Positions 8,973 through 16,151 of a DNA stretch of 16,151 nucleotides are shown one piece after another. The position numbers and the translations under genes were made by a program. The DNA comes from Neocallimastix lanati (nom. inval.) (taxonomy: Eukaryota; Neocallimastigomycota; Neocallimastigomycetes; Neocallimastigales; Neocallimastigaceae): NCBI GenBank assembly GCA_016946835.1, contig JACVTC010000439.1, positions 12,501 through 28,651 on the forward strand, in the 5' to 3' direction. The notes beneath the pieces were generated by a model, which saw only the letters and a program-made list of their open reading frames with translations, searched no databases and was not told the DNA's origin. The stretch's first letter is position 1. Each line of letters starts with the position of its first letter.

Positions 8973-9707
8973 TGTCGAAATTACAACTGAATTAAATTTC
9001 AATTTCAATTAATTTCAATTAAAATTATTAAAAACAAAATAATTAATAAAAATTTATAATTCATTAATTATTCTTTAAATTTTATTTATTTTATAATATT
9101 ATAAGTTATTTGATCATCTTAGGACCAGCTTAGGCCTACTGATTCTAATGATATCATATTAAACTTAAATATTATTAATAAATAAAATATTTATTAACAT
9201 GAATCATTTGGTCATGTCATCCTTGATTCATAAATTAATGTTTATGTATTAATTTATGTTATATTGATTTAATTAATTATTAATTATTAATTACTATATT
9301 AAATATTTAAATTTAATATTATATTATATATATTAGCTAATATATTAGATTAAAAAATATAATTTATTTATATTAAACATATTCTTATACTAAATATTAT
9401 TATTATCAACTTTATATTATTATTATCAATATTCTCAAACCTACAAAGTATAAAAAGAAAATTCAAATTTATCTTTTTGTCCTTTGTAAGGTTATAGTTA
9501 ACCTATTATAATATAACTATATATTTTTATTAATAAATAAGAATTTTTATTATATCAAACCAATTATTAGTTTTAATTAAGTGTTAAATTAACAAATTTA
9601 ACTTTATAACTCTTTTATTTTAGTAATTTACTTATATCTATATAGTTATATTATATAGATATATCAACCTGATTCCTCGTTAAATTCAACCTGTTTACTT
9701 TTTAACA
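8973..9707 (+). repeat. 5' LTR, 735 bp
   Basis: It matches 14892-15632 along its full length. The left boundary is set by TGTCGAAA and the right by TTTTTAACA; the flanks diverge right after ACA (ATAACC here, TACTTTG in the 3' copy). By the TATA box and the self-priming match, U3 would be 8973-9485 and R would begin near 9486. Confidence 0.95.
9449..9495 (+). promoter_or_regulatory. LTR core promoter: TATA box and inferred transcription start
   Basis: TATAAAAAG at 9449-9457 lies 37 bases upstream of GTAAGGTTAT (9486-9495), the segment complementary to the putative primer-binding site. In self-primed elements that segment is the very 5' end of the mRNA, so the start site would be at or near 9486. 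The 3' LTR has TATACAAAAG at the corresponding place. TATA-like sequences are common in DNA this AT-rich; the spacing to the independent complementarity is what gives weight. Confidence 0.55.
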
Positions 9708-9717
9708 ATAACCTTAC
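9708..9717 (+). promoter_or_regulatory. Putative self-priming primer-binding site (Tf1 type)
   Basis: ATAACCTTAC starts at the first base after the 5' LTR and is the exact reverse complement of GTAAGGTTAT at 9486-9495 in the LTR (15408-15417 in the 3' LTR). Tf1 and related chromoviruses prime minus-strand synthesis with the first 11 or so bases of their own mRNA bound at this place. No TGG-beginning tRNA 3'-end complement is present here. Ten matching bases with three G/C in such AT-rich DNA are unlikely by chance at exactly this position. Confidence 0.65.
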
Positions 9718-9741
9718 CTCAGAAAAGAGAATCACCTTGAT

Positions 9742-10822
9742 ATGTTCCTTTATAATAACGTGTGGGCAAACTCCTATCCTGACTTTGCTCCTATGTCGGA
9801 AGTAAATAAGCTAAGAACAGACGCTCAGATTACTGTCTCTGAACTGGCAAAAGATGCAGAAGTTACATTCTTATCAAGAGAAGATTTTAATAAATATAAT
9901 GAAGATCTTCAAAAGAAACTTTTTACTTTAAATAGGGATAACAAGAATATCATAAAACAACTTTCTTCTATTACCAGCATTTTAAATCAGAAATTCGATT
10001 TTATTCCTAATGTTAATGCTTCTCAAAATCAAGATGATAACGCTTCTATATCAACAAGAAGAGAGGCAGACAATGATGTAATAATGAGGAATACTATTCC
10101 CAATACACTTCAAGAAGTTCCAGAACCTGGATTTTTCACTGGGGATACTTAAGGAAACCGATCTCTTTTGTCAGCTCTGTGAAGATACTTTTAAGACTTA
10201 TCCTAACTGTGAATCTACTATGGATGTAAAAATTAATTATGTTAAGTCACGCTTAAGAGATGGTGCTCGTAATTGGTATTATGCCAAATATAAAGATAGA
10301 AGTCCAGCAACATTAGAAGAATTGATTAAAGAATTAAGGAAAGCTTTTAATAATGTTGCCAGTAAGAAATTAGCCATGATCCAACTCGCAAAAATTTCTC
10401 ACACGTTTGGGAAAATTAATGATTATATTGATGAATTTCGAACCCTTACAACATGTTTGAATTGGAATGAAGAAGCTTTAGTTTTATTCTTTTATAATGG
10501 ATTGCACCCAAGGTTCCAGGAAGAAATAGAAAAAATGGATGAATTTCCTTCTGATCTTAGTACTATTTATACTAGATGTATTCTTTACGAAAATTCCTTG
10601 AAATCTAAAGGTCAATTAAAATCTAATGGTAATAAAAATTTAAAGAAAAAGCCTTCTAATGTCCACAATAACAACAACAACAATAATAATAAATATAATA
10701 ATAATAACAATTATAACAAATATTATAATAATAATTATAATAAAGTCCATAATAATAATAACTTTAATAAAATTAATAATAACAGTAATAATAGTACAAA
10801 TAATAATAATTCAAAAAACTAA
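9742..10822 (+). CDS. gag: gag (capsid) polyprotein, one internal frame change
   Basis: The first part reads from ATG 9742 (or the in-frame ATG at 9793) to TAA 10150-10152. It has a charged, probably coiled-coil N-terminal region. From 10154 the frame one base later continues the protein to TAA 10820-10822. That part holds a Retrotrans_gag-type capsid domain (ARNWYY, then SPATLEELIKELRKAF and the FRTL and FYNGL blocks). A single extra base at about 10148-10153 explains the break. The last 55 or so residues are almost pure Asn with Tyr/Lys, encoded by AAT/AAC repeats. No CCHC zinc knuckle is visible in any frame before pol. The stop overlaps the start of the pol frame at a slippery heptamer, so Gag-Pol is probably made by -1 frameshifting. 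The capsid would form cytoplasmic virus-like particles. Confidence 0.85.
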
Positions 10823-10852
10823 ATGAAGGACTTCACTCGGAGTCCAATTCAT
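10813..10852 (+). promoter_or_regulatory. Gag-pol -1 programmed ribosomal frameshift signal
   Basis: Heptamer A_AAA_AAC at 10813-10819 is phased exactly as X_XXY_YYZ in the gag frame (TCA AAA AAC TAA). The gag stop is the next codon. Downstream is a hairpin: ATGAA (10823-10827) plus GGACTTC (10828-10834), loop ACTC, GGAGTCC (10839-10845), a 2-base AA bulge, then TTCAT (10848-10852). That is twelve pairs including one G-U. The GC-rich upper stem begins 8 bases after the heptamer, within the usual spacer range. The pol frame, open from 10804, is the -1 frame. Confidence 0.75.
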
Positions 10853-13800
10853 CAAAAAATGTAAAAACAATTTATTATAACTTTCCTTCATTTGATAACA
10901 TCACAACCCAAAAACTACCTTCAACTTTTCTTTTATTCCATTGCTACATTCCAACAAGACTACCAATTAATAATAATAAATTAAAAATTAAAAATAACCA
11001 AAAAATTACATCTGAATCTATGCTAGATTCTGGATCATTTTGTAATTTTATTACAAAAAATTTAGTTCAAAAACTAAATTTAAAAATTTATAATTTAAAA
11101 AATAAAATTTCAGTCAAAGGTATATCTGGTTCTACTACTAAGATAGATCAGTACGTTTGGCTAAAATTTCAAATAAAAATACAAAAGAATAAAAAATTTT
11201 ATTTTAAAAATTACAATGAAAAATTTCTAATAACAAATTGCATACCAACTGATCTACTTTTTGGTAATCAATTCATGCGAAAATTCAAAATTCACTATAA
11301 TTATGATAAGAATATATTATATTCTTACTTAAATTATTATTTTTCAAATAAAAATAACAAAAATCCTAATAAATATTGCAAAAACAATTTATATCTACAG
11401 TCGATGAAAAATAAAATTTTAAAAAATTATTTACTTTTTAATAAATCAATAAAAAAATTTAATTATAAAAATTTTTCAAAAAATTTAAAAAAATTTGATC
11501 AGAAGTTTAATTATAATAAAAAATTTTTTAATAAAAAACTTAATAACCTTAACCTTAATAAATTTTCAAAATTTTGTGATAAATTTAATTATAAAAAATT
11601 TTTTAATAAAAATCATTATTTTATTAATAAATATAAATATTATTTCAAAAAACAAAATAAATATTTAAAAAACAATTTTAATTTAAACAATGACTATAAT
11701 TACAATTTTTTAATATATTCCTTCTTATCAAATAAAGAAATTAATAAAAATGACAATGAAGATCCAAATATTGAAGATATTCCGCCTCAATATCGCGATC
11801 TATTTATTGTTTTTAGTAAAGCCGAAGCCGATAAACTTCCCCCACATCGTTTAACCGACTGCAAAATAGTGCTGGAGAAGGACGCTTCCCTTCACTATGG
11901 TCCAATCTATCCCTTAACCGAAGAGGAAAATAAAGTTTTGAAAGAATATATAAAAGAAAACCTAAAAAAAGGATTTATTAGACCATCTGAATCACCTGCA
12001 GGTTATCCAGTTCTATTCCAAAAGAAAAAAGATGGTACACTTCGGTTATGCGTAGACTATAGGAAGTTAAACGCTGTTACTATAAGAAACTCGTACCCCA
12101 TACCTCTTATTAATGAAATTATTGAAAAGGTTAAAGGAGCAAAGTATTTTACAAAATTAGATTTACGTTCAGCCTATAATTTAATCCGTATTAAGGAAGG
12201 GGATGAATACAAGACAGCTTTCAGAACTAAATATGGTCACTATGAATACTTAGTTATGCCATTTGGTTTAAAAAACGCACCAGCTACTTTTCAATCGTTT
12301 ATTAATTCGGTACTAAGACCATATTTAGAAAAAAGTGTTATTCTTTATTTAGACGATATTTTAATCTACTCCAAAGATTTAAAAGAACATCATAAACAAG
12401 TTAGGGAGGTTTTGCAAGCATTAATTAATAATAACTTATATGCAAAATTAGAAAAATGCGAATTTGATAAAGAGAAAGTTGAATTCCTTGGATATGTATT
12501 ATCAGGTCAAGGTGTCACTACCGATCCGAAGAAAATAGAATCAATTAAAGACTGGCCTCAACCAAATAACTTAAAGGACGTACAGAGGTTTTTAGGTCTT
12601 TGCAATTATTATAGAAGATTTGTTAAAGATTTTGCAAAAATTGCAAAACCTTTACATAATTTAACCAGAAAAAATATTAAATTTAATTGGAATAACAAAT
12701 GTGAAGAATCATTCTCAGAATTAAAGAAAAGATTAACCAGTTCTCCAGTTTTATTCCATCCGGATAATAATAAACCATTTATTGTTGAATGTGATGCAAG
12801 TAACTTTGCCCTTGGTGCTGTTTTATCACAAAAGGATGATAATAATAAATTACATCCAGTTGCATATTTCTCAAGAAGCTTACAAGGTGCAGAAATTAAT
12901 TATACTATTACAGACAAGGAGTTGTTAGCTATTAGAGAAGCCTTTTTGGCATGGAGACATTTATTACTTGGTGCGAAATACAAAGTAACTGTTTATACTG
13001 ATCATAGGAACTTATTATATACCCTTGGTGGTAAAATTGGTAATCAAAGGCAACATAGATGGCATATGTTCTTCCAAGAATATAATTTTGAATTAATTTA
13101 TAGACAAGGTTCCAATAATGGAAAACCTGATTCTCTTTCAAGAAGACCAGATTATATAAAAAATAATGAAGAAACTAAAACCGAAAATATTCTTGACATA
13201 AAAAATGTAAAGGAAGTTCCATGTTTTATTGGTGTTGTTAGCGATCTTTTAGAAAGAATTATAGAAGCTACAAAAACAGATGCCACAGCTGATGATATTA
13301 GACTCTATTTTAGCCCACAGAATATTAAAAATGATATGTCCTATAAACCCTTTAGGAAAATGAATAAGTTCAAAATAAAGGATAATATTATATTATATAA
13401 TAATTTAATTTATATTCCTGAAATTTTAAGATTAGAAATCTTAACTAAATATCATGAAAAGCCTTCCGCTGGTCATCTTGGAATTAAAAGAACTCTTGAA
13501 TTAATTACAAGAAACTTTTGGTGGCCCAAAATGCAAGATGATGTTATAAAATTTGTCAATTCCTGTGAATGTTGTGCAAGAAACAAAATTAATAGACATA
13601 GGAAATATGGCTTTCTACAACCGTTGGAAACACCTGATAGACCTTGGAAATCTATAGAAGTTGACTTTTTATGTGGCCTCCCGGATTCAAAGGGATATAC
13701 GGTAATAATGGTTGTAGTGGATCGTTTCTCTAAAATGATTCACTTAATACCTTTCAAACAAATTCCTGATGCAAAACAAACTGCCAAAGCATTTATGAAT

Positions 13801-13899
13801 AATGTTTATAAATTACATGGCCTTCCTTATGATATGTATACAGATAGAGGTCCTCAGTTTACAAGTGCACTTTGGAAAGAATTCATGAAATTACCTTAA
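10819..13899 (+). CDS. pol: pol: protease, reverse transcriptase, RNase H, integrase N-terminal part
   Basis: Read in the -1 frame from the gag-end heptamer; 1026 residues to TAA 13897-13899. Numbering from Met at 11020: protease active site DSG at 3-5 with a DLLFGNQFM flap-side motif near 78-86. A Lys/Asn/Phe/Tyr-rich linker follows, about 100-245. RT spans about 300-480 with LDLRSAY (Asp381) and YLDD (443-446). RNase H carries Asp592, Glu634, Asp661 and Asp704. The integrase zinc finger is His812/His819 with C-x2-C at 849-852, and the catalytic Asp are 882 and 942. The frame then ends at LP-stop just before the catalytic Glu region, which continues one frame over from 13895. All polymerase and RNase H catalytic residues are present. 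The ATG at 11020 lies just before the protease DSG motif and is unlikely to be the natural start. Confidence 0.9.
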   Translation, partial: LNEGLHSESNSSKNVKTIYYNFPSFDNITTQKLPSTFLLFHCYIPTRLPINNNKLKIKNNQKITSESMLDSGSFCNFITKNLVQKLNLKIYNLKNKISVKGISGSTTKIDQYVWLKFQIKIQKNKKFYFKNYNEKFLITNCIPTDLLFGNQFMRKFKIHYNYDKNILYSYLNYYFSNKNNKNPNKYCKNNLYLQSMKNKILKNYLLFNKSIKKFNYKNFSKNLKKFDQKFNYNKKFFNKKLNNLNLNKFSKFCDKFNYKKFFNKNHYFINKYKYYFKKQNKYLKNNFNLNNDYNYNFLIYSFLSNKEINKNDNEDPNIEDIPPQYRDLFIVFSKAEADKLPPHRLTDCKIVLEKDASLHYGPIYPLTEEENKVLKEYIKENLKKGFIRPSESPAGYPVLFQKKKDGTLRLCVDYRKLNAVTIRNSYPIPLINEIIEKVKGAKYFTKLDLRSAYNLIRIKEGDEYKTAFRTKYGHYEYLVMPFGLKNAPATFQSFINSVLRPYLEKSVILYLDDILIYSKDLKEHHKQVREVLQALINNNLYAKLEKCEFDKEKVEFLGYVLSGQGVTTDPKKIESIKDWPQPNNLKDVQRFLGLCNYYRRFVKDFAKIAKPLHNLTRKNIKFNWNNKCEESFSELKKRLTSSPVLFHPDNNKPFIVECDASNFALGAVLSQKDDNNKLHPVAYFSRSLQGAEINYTITDKELLAIREAFLAWRHLLLGAKYKVTVYTDHRNLLYTLGGKIGNQRQHRWHMFFQEYNFELIYRQGSNNGKPDSLSRRPDYIKNNEETKTENILDIKNVKEVPCFIGVVSDLLERIIEATKTDATADDIRLYFSPQNIKNDMSYKPFRKMNKFKIKDNIILYNNLIYIPEILRLEILTKYHEKPSAGHLGIKRTLELITRNFWWPKMQDDVIKFVNSCECCARNKINRHRKYGFLQPLETPDRPWKSIEVDFLCGLPDSKGYTVIMVVVDRFSKMIHLIPFKQIPDAKQTAKAFMNNVYKLHGLPYDMYTDRGPQFTSALWKEFMKLP

Positions 13900-14236
13900 T
13901 ATTAAATCCAAATTAGCTACAACAGATCATCATGAGACTGTTGGTCAAGTTGAGAGATGTAACTCCTTTATTGAACAGTATTTAAGAGCTTATTCAAGAT
14001 CTTATTATCACGACGATTGGATTAATTGGATCTATCTTGCAGAGTTCGCTTATAATAATTCAGTCAATGAATCTACAAAAGAAACACCTTTCTTTATTAA
14101 CTATGGATTTCATCCATCTATGGACGAATATTTCTTACTACCCCAAGTTGATACTAATAGTAAATTTATTAAAAATGTAAGTACAAGTTTTAATCATATT
14201 AAAGATGTCTTATTAAGATCTAAAGAAATTATATAA
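13895..14236 (+). CDS. pol: pol continuation: integrase catalytic Glu region, out of frame
   Basis: From CTT at 13895 this frame continues the integrase core with LNIKSKLATTDHHETVGQVE, then ERCN and a long helical stretch. If one base around 13892-13897 is surplus, the spacing from the second catalytic Asp (TDRG) to this Glu is exactly D-x35-E, the canonical integrase spacing. The family's usual HPQTDGQ is HHETVGQ here. The segment ends at TAA 14234-14236 and the protein carries on in another frame (14236-14293). Separate translation is not expected; this is part of pol. Confidence 0.85.
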   Translation, partial: LNIKSKLATTDHHETVGQVERCNSFIEQYLRAYSRSYYHDDWINWIYLAEFAYNNSVNESTKETPFFINYGFHPSMDEYFLLPQVDTNSKFIKNVSTSFNHIKDVLLRSKEII

Positions 14237-14284
14237 AAATTATTGCGGATAAGAAAAGGATGCCACCTCCTGTAATAAAAGAAG

Positions 14285-14723
14285 GTGACTTGTGTTTGGA
14301 TTCAAGCACCTCCTTCCTTAAATATTGAAGATTGTTCTAAACTCGCTCCTTGCAAATATGGACCTTACAAGGTAATCGATGTTTTAGAGAATAATAATTA
14401 TATAATTGATCTTAAAAAGTCACCTTTTCCAAAACATCATCCAATCTTTCATATCTCTGAATTGGAACCTTATGTCCCAACTCCGCAAAAGTTTTTAAAT
14501 AGAAGTTCGCACAATGAATCCATTAATGATATTATTGAAATTTCTGGATTTAGGACAAACTACAAGAAAAACTGCTACGAATATAGAGTTAGATACAAAT
14601 ATAAAAGTTCAAGTAATTGGGTGCCTTCTTATGAAGTTGAAAATAATCCAAGGAATCAAAGAATATATCAAGAATATTTAAAGAATAATAGAAAATTCAC
14701 TTCTCTTCTTATAATCAAAAAAA

Positions 14724-14802
<79 letters not shown>

Positions 14803-14806
14803 TTAA
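14285..14806 (+). CDS. pol: pol C-terminus: GPY/F module and chromodomain
   Basis: The linking part 14236-14293 (KIIADKKRMPPPVIKEGDL) is one frame earlier. One extra T at about 14293 moves into this frame at VWIQAPP, so the open frame from GTG 14285 is not a real start. Counting from there, GPY at 26-28 marks the GPY/F integrase module. Residues about 80-132 (ESINDIIEISG ... YEYRVRYKYK ... NWVP ... IYQEYL) resemble a chromodomain, which in this branch binds histone marks and steers integration. The usual WKGY is YKYK and WEP is WVP, so the aromatic cage is altered. After KFTSLL the frame runs into an A73 tract and would end in about 25 lysines plus IF before TAA 14804-14806. Confidence 0.85.
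14726..14798 (+). repeat. A73 homopolymer inside the retrotransposon
   Basis: 73 uninterrupted A, preceded by AAAAAAAAT, lie at the 3' end of the pol frame and before the 3' untranslated stretch. It is the longest homopolymer in the window. In the current frame it encodes polylysine. Its exact length is doubtful in any assembly. Confidence 0.9.
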
Positions 14807-14842
14807 AAATATACAATTTTATAAATATAATTAATTTCTTTA

Positions 14843-14881
14843 TGTAACGTTACACAAAATCGTCTGGAATCCGATTTTTGT
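14843..14881 (+). other. Palindrome and stem-loop just before the polypurine tract
   Basis: TGTAACGTTACA (14843-14854) is a perfect 12-bp palindrome. It is followed by ACAAAATCG (14854-14862), which pairs with CGATTTTTGT (14872-14881) with one bulged T. Both are GC-richer than the surrounding DNA and close to the PPT; role unknown. Confidence 0.6.
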
Positions 14882-14891
14882 GGAAGGGCGT
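14881..14891 (+). promoter_or_regulatory. Polypurine tract (plus-strand primer site)
   Basis: TGGAAGGGCGT directly abuts the 3' LTR start at 14892. Its purine core GGAAGGG is the expected RNase H-resistant plus-strand primer of LTR elements, although short and interrupted by CGT at the LTR edge. Confidence 0.7.
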
Positions 14892-15632
14892 TGTCGAAAA
14901 TTACAACTGAATTAAATTTCAATTTCAATTAATTTCAATTAAAATTATTAAAAACAAAATAATTAATAAAAATTTATAATTCATTAATTATTCTTTAAAT
15001 TTTATTTATTTTATAATATTATAAGTTATTTGATCATCTTAGGACCAGCTTAGGCGCTACTGATTCTAATGATATCATATTAAACTTAAATATATTAATA
15101 AATATTAAAATATTTATTAACATGAATCATTTGGTCATGTCATCCTTGATTCATAAATTAATGTTTATGTATTAATTTATGTTATATTGATTTAATTAAT
15201 TATTAATTATTATTACTATATTAAATATTTAAATTTAATATTATATTATATATATTAGCTAATATATTAGGATTAAAAAATATAATTTATTTATATTAAA
15301 CATATTCTTATACTAAATATTATTATTATCAACTTTATATTATTATTATCAATATTCTCAAACCTACAAAGTATACAAAAGAAAATTCAATTTATCTTTT
15401 GTCCTTTGTAAGGTTATAGTTAACCTATTATAATATAACTATATATTTTTATTAATAAATAAAAATTTTTATCATATCAAACAATTATTAGTTTTAATTA
15501 AGTGTTAAATTAACAAATTTAACTTTATAACTCTTTTATTTTAGTAATTTACTTATATCTATATAGTTCATATTATGATAAGATATATCAACCTGATTCC
15601 TCGTTAAATTCAAACCTGTTTACTTTTTAACA
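14892..15632 (+). repeat. 3' LTR, 741 bp
   Basis: It matches the 5' LTR throughout. Most differences are single-base gains or losses, often in homopolymers (for example GTCGAAAA against GTCGAAA, AGGCGCTA against AGGCCTA, TCAAACCTG against TCAACCTG); only a few are substitutions. The R start equivalent is 15408-15417, and an AATAAA at 15454-15459 could serve 3'-end formation, a weak call in AT-rich DNA. The copy ends TTTTTAACA before TACTT. Confidence 0.95.
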
Positions 15633-16151
15633 TACTTTGTCAAAGTTTTAAGGATAATTTGGTCTTAACGATTAGGTCAAGATGCCAAAATTATAGTAAT
15701 GAATTAATAATTTAATTTTATTCTTATTTAAAACATATTATTCTTAGTAATAAAATAAGTTTTTATTTAAAATAATAAGTTTTATTTAATATTAATAATA
15801 TTTATTACATTATTATATTTATATAATTATTACTATAATTAAAATTACAATAATCCTACAAAGGATTAATCAAAAGATTTAAACATGTATTTATATAAAA
15901 TAATTAATTATTAAAATATTAATTATTAATATGGATATGTAATATAAGTTTGATATTGATAATATAAAGTAAGGTAATAATATAAATATTTAATATAAAT
16001 AAAATATAAGAATATAATATTAGCTAAATATTATATTTTATAATTAAAATATAATATGTAGAAATTAATTTAATGACAATCACGTGTTTACATTATTTAA
16101 TATATATTAATTTCAATATGTTAATAATATTTAGTAATTAGTTGGCCTAGA
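15633..16151. other. AT-rich flank right of the retrotransposon
   Basis: After about 60 bases of mixed composition (TTTGTCAAAG to GATGCC) the sequence is almost pure A/T. I see no gene, RNA or repeat worth naming. Confidence 0.6.

Larger units (their letters stand above)
8973..15632 (+). mobile_element. Full-length Ty3/gypsy chromovirus (LTR retrotransposon), 6660 bp
   Basis: Two LTRs (8973-9707 and 14892-15632) flank gag and pol in the order protease, RT, RNase H, integrase, GPY/F, chromodomain. This order and the chromodomain define the chromovirus branch of Metaviridae. LTR ends are TGT...ACA. Flanking five-mers are TATTT (8968-8972) and TACTT (15633-15637), a 4/5 match to a target-site duplication. 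A purine tract abuts the 3' LTR and a putative self-priming site abuts the 5' LTR. Besides the proposed programmed gag/pol frameshift there are four one-base frame changes (about 10150, 13893, 14233, 14293), so this copy as written is not autonomous. The two LTRs differ by roughly 2 percent, mainly single-base indels. Confidence 0.95.

Noticed and set aside
9708-9730. A tRNA-primed primer-binding site
   Set aside because: No TGG-initiated complement of a tRNA 3' end lies after the LTR; the exact complement lies in the element's own LTR instead.
10147-10156. A second programmed (+1) frameshift at ACT TAA GG within gag
   Set aside because: The break falls before the capsid domain, where recoding would make no sense for producing capsid, and the element has other one-base indels of the same kind.
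12932-13141. 69-codon minus-strand open frame inside pol
   Set aside because: It is antisense to a well-conserved RNase H domain; a shadow.
1-16151. CRISPR arrays, bacterial operons, Shine-Dalgarno sites, riboswitches
   Set aside because: GT-AG introns, a chromovirus and the repeat types show eukaryotic nuclear DNA; the repeats seen are microsatellites and tandem duplications without unique spacers.

Overview
The window comes from an extremely AT-rich nuclear genome with short GT-AG introns, asparagine- and lysine-rich coding sequence, long A homopolymers and TTTA-type microsatellites. It also carries a FLYWCH/MULE transposon relic and a chromodomain Ty3/gypsy element. An anaerobic gut fungus (Neocallimastigomycota) fits this best. 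That assignment is inference from composition and gene content; another AT-rich eukaryote such as a dictyostelid is not excluded.

Layout. (1) 1-3260, plus strand: the last eleven exons of a multi-exon gene for an SMPD4-like (neutral sphingomyelinase 3 family) membrane protein. The window opens inside an intron, so the N-terminal part lies upstream. (2) 3261-4517: AT-rich spacer. (3) 4518-5144, minus strand: a single-exon gene for an Arg/Asp-repeat protein with one conserved-looking island, convergent with the SMPD4 gene. (4) 5145-6563: spacer with a TAAA microsatellite, a cluster of GC-richer palindromes and two tandem duplications. (5) 6564-7997: a frameshifted MULE-type transposase with an N-terminal FLYWCH-like zinc finger. 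(6) 7998-8972: short duplications, an orphan coding-like relic and a degenerate tRNA-like sequence on the minus strand. (7) 8973-15632: a full-length Ty3/gypsy chromovirus of 6.66 kb with 735/741 bp LTRs. (8) 15633-16151: AT-rich flank with nothing recognisable.

The retrotransposon is the most informative part. Its LTRs are TGT...ACA. Gag carries the capsid domain and an Asn-rich tail without a CCHC knuckle. Pol is ordered protease, RT, RNase H, integrase, GPY/F, chromodomain. Two cis signals stand out. First, the ten bases directly after the 5' LTR are perfectly complementary to a stretch inside the LTR, 37 bp downstream of a TATAAAAAG box, which is the arrangement of Tf1-type self-primed elements. 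Second, gag ends at a correctly phased A_AAA_AAC heptamer followed by the UAA stop and a GC-rich hairpin, with pol in the -1 frame: a textbook -1 ribosomal frameshift signal. Four further frame changes in gag and pol, and most LTR-LTR differences, are one-base indels, so some of the apparent damage may be assembly error.
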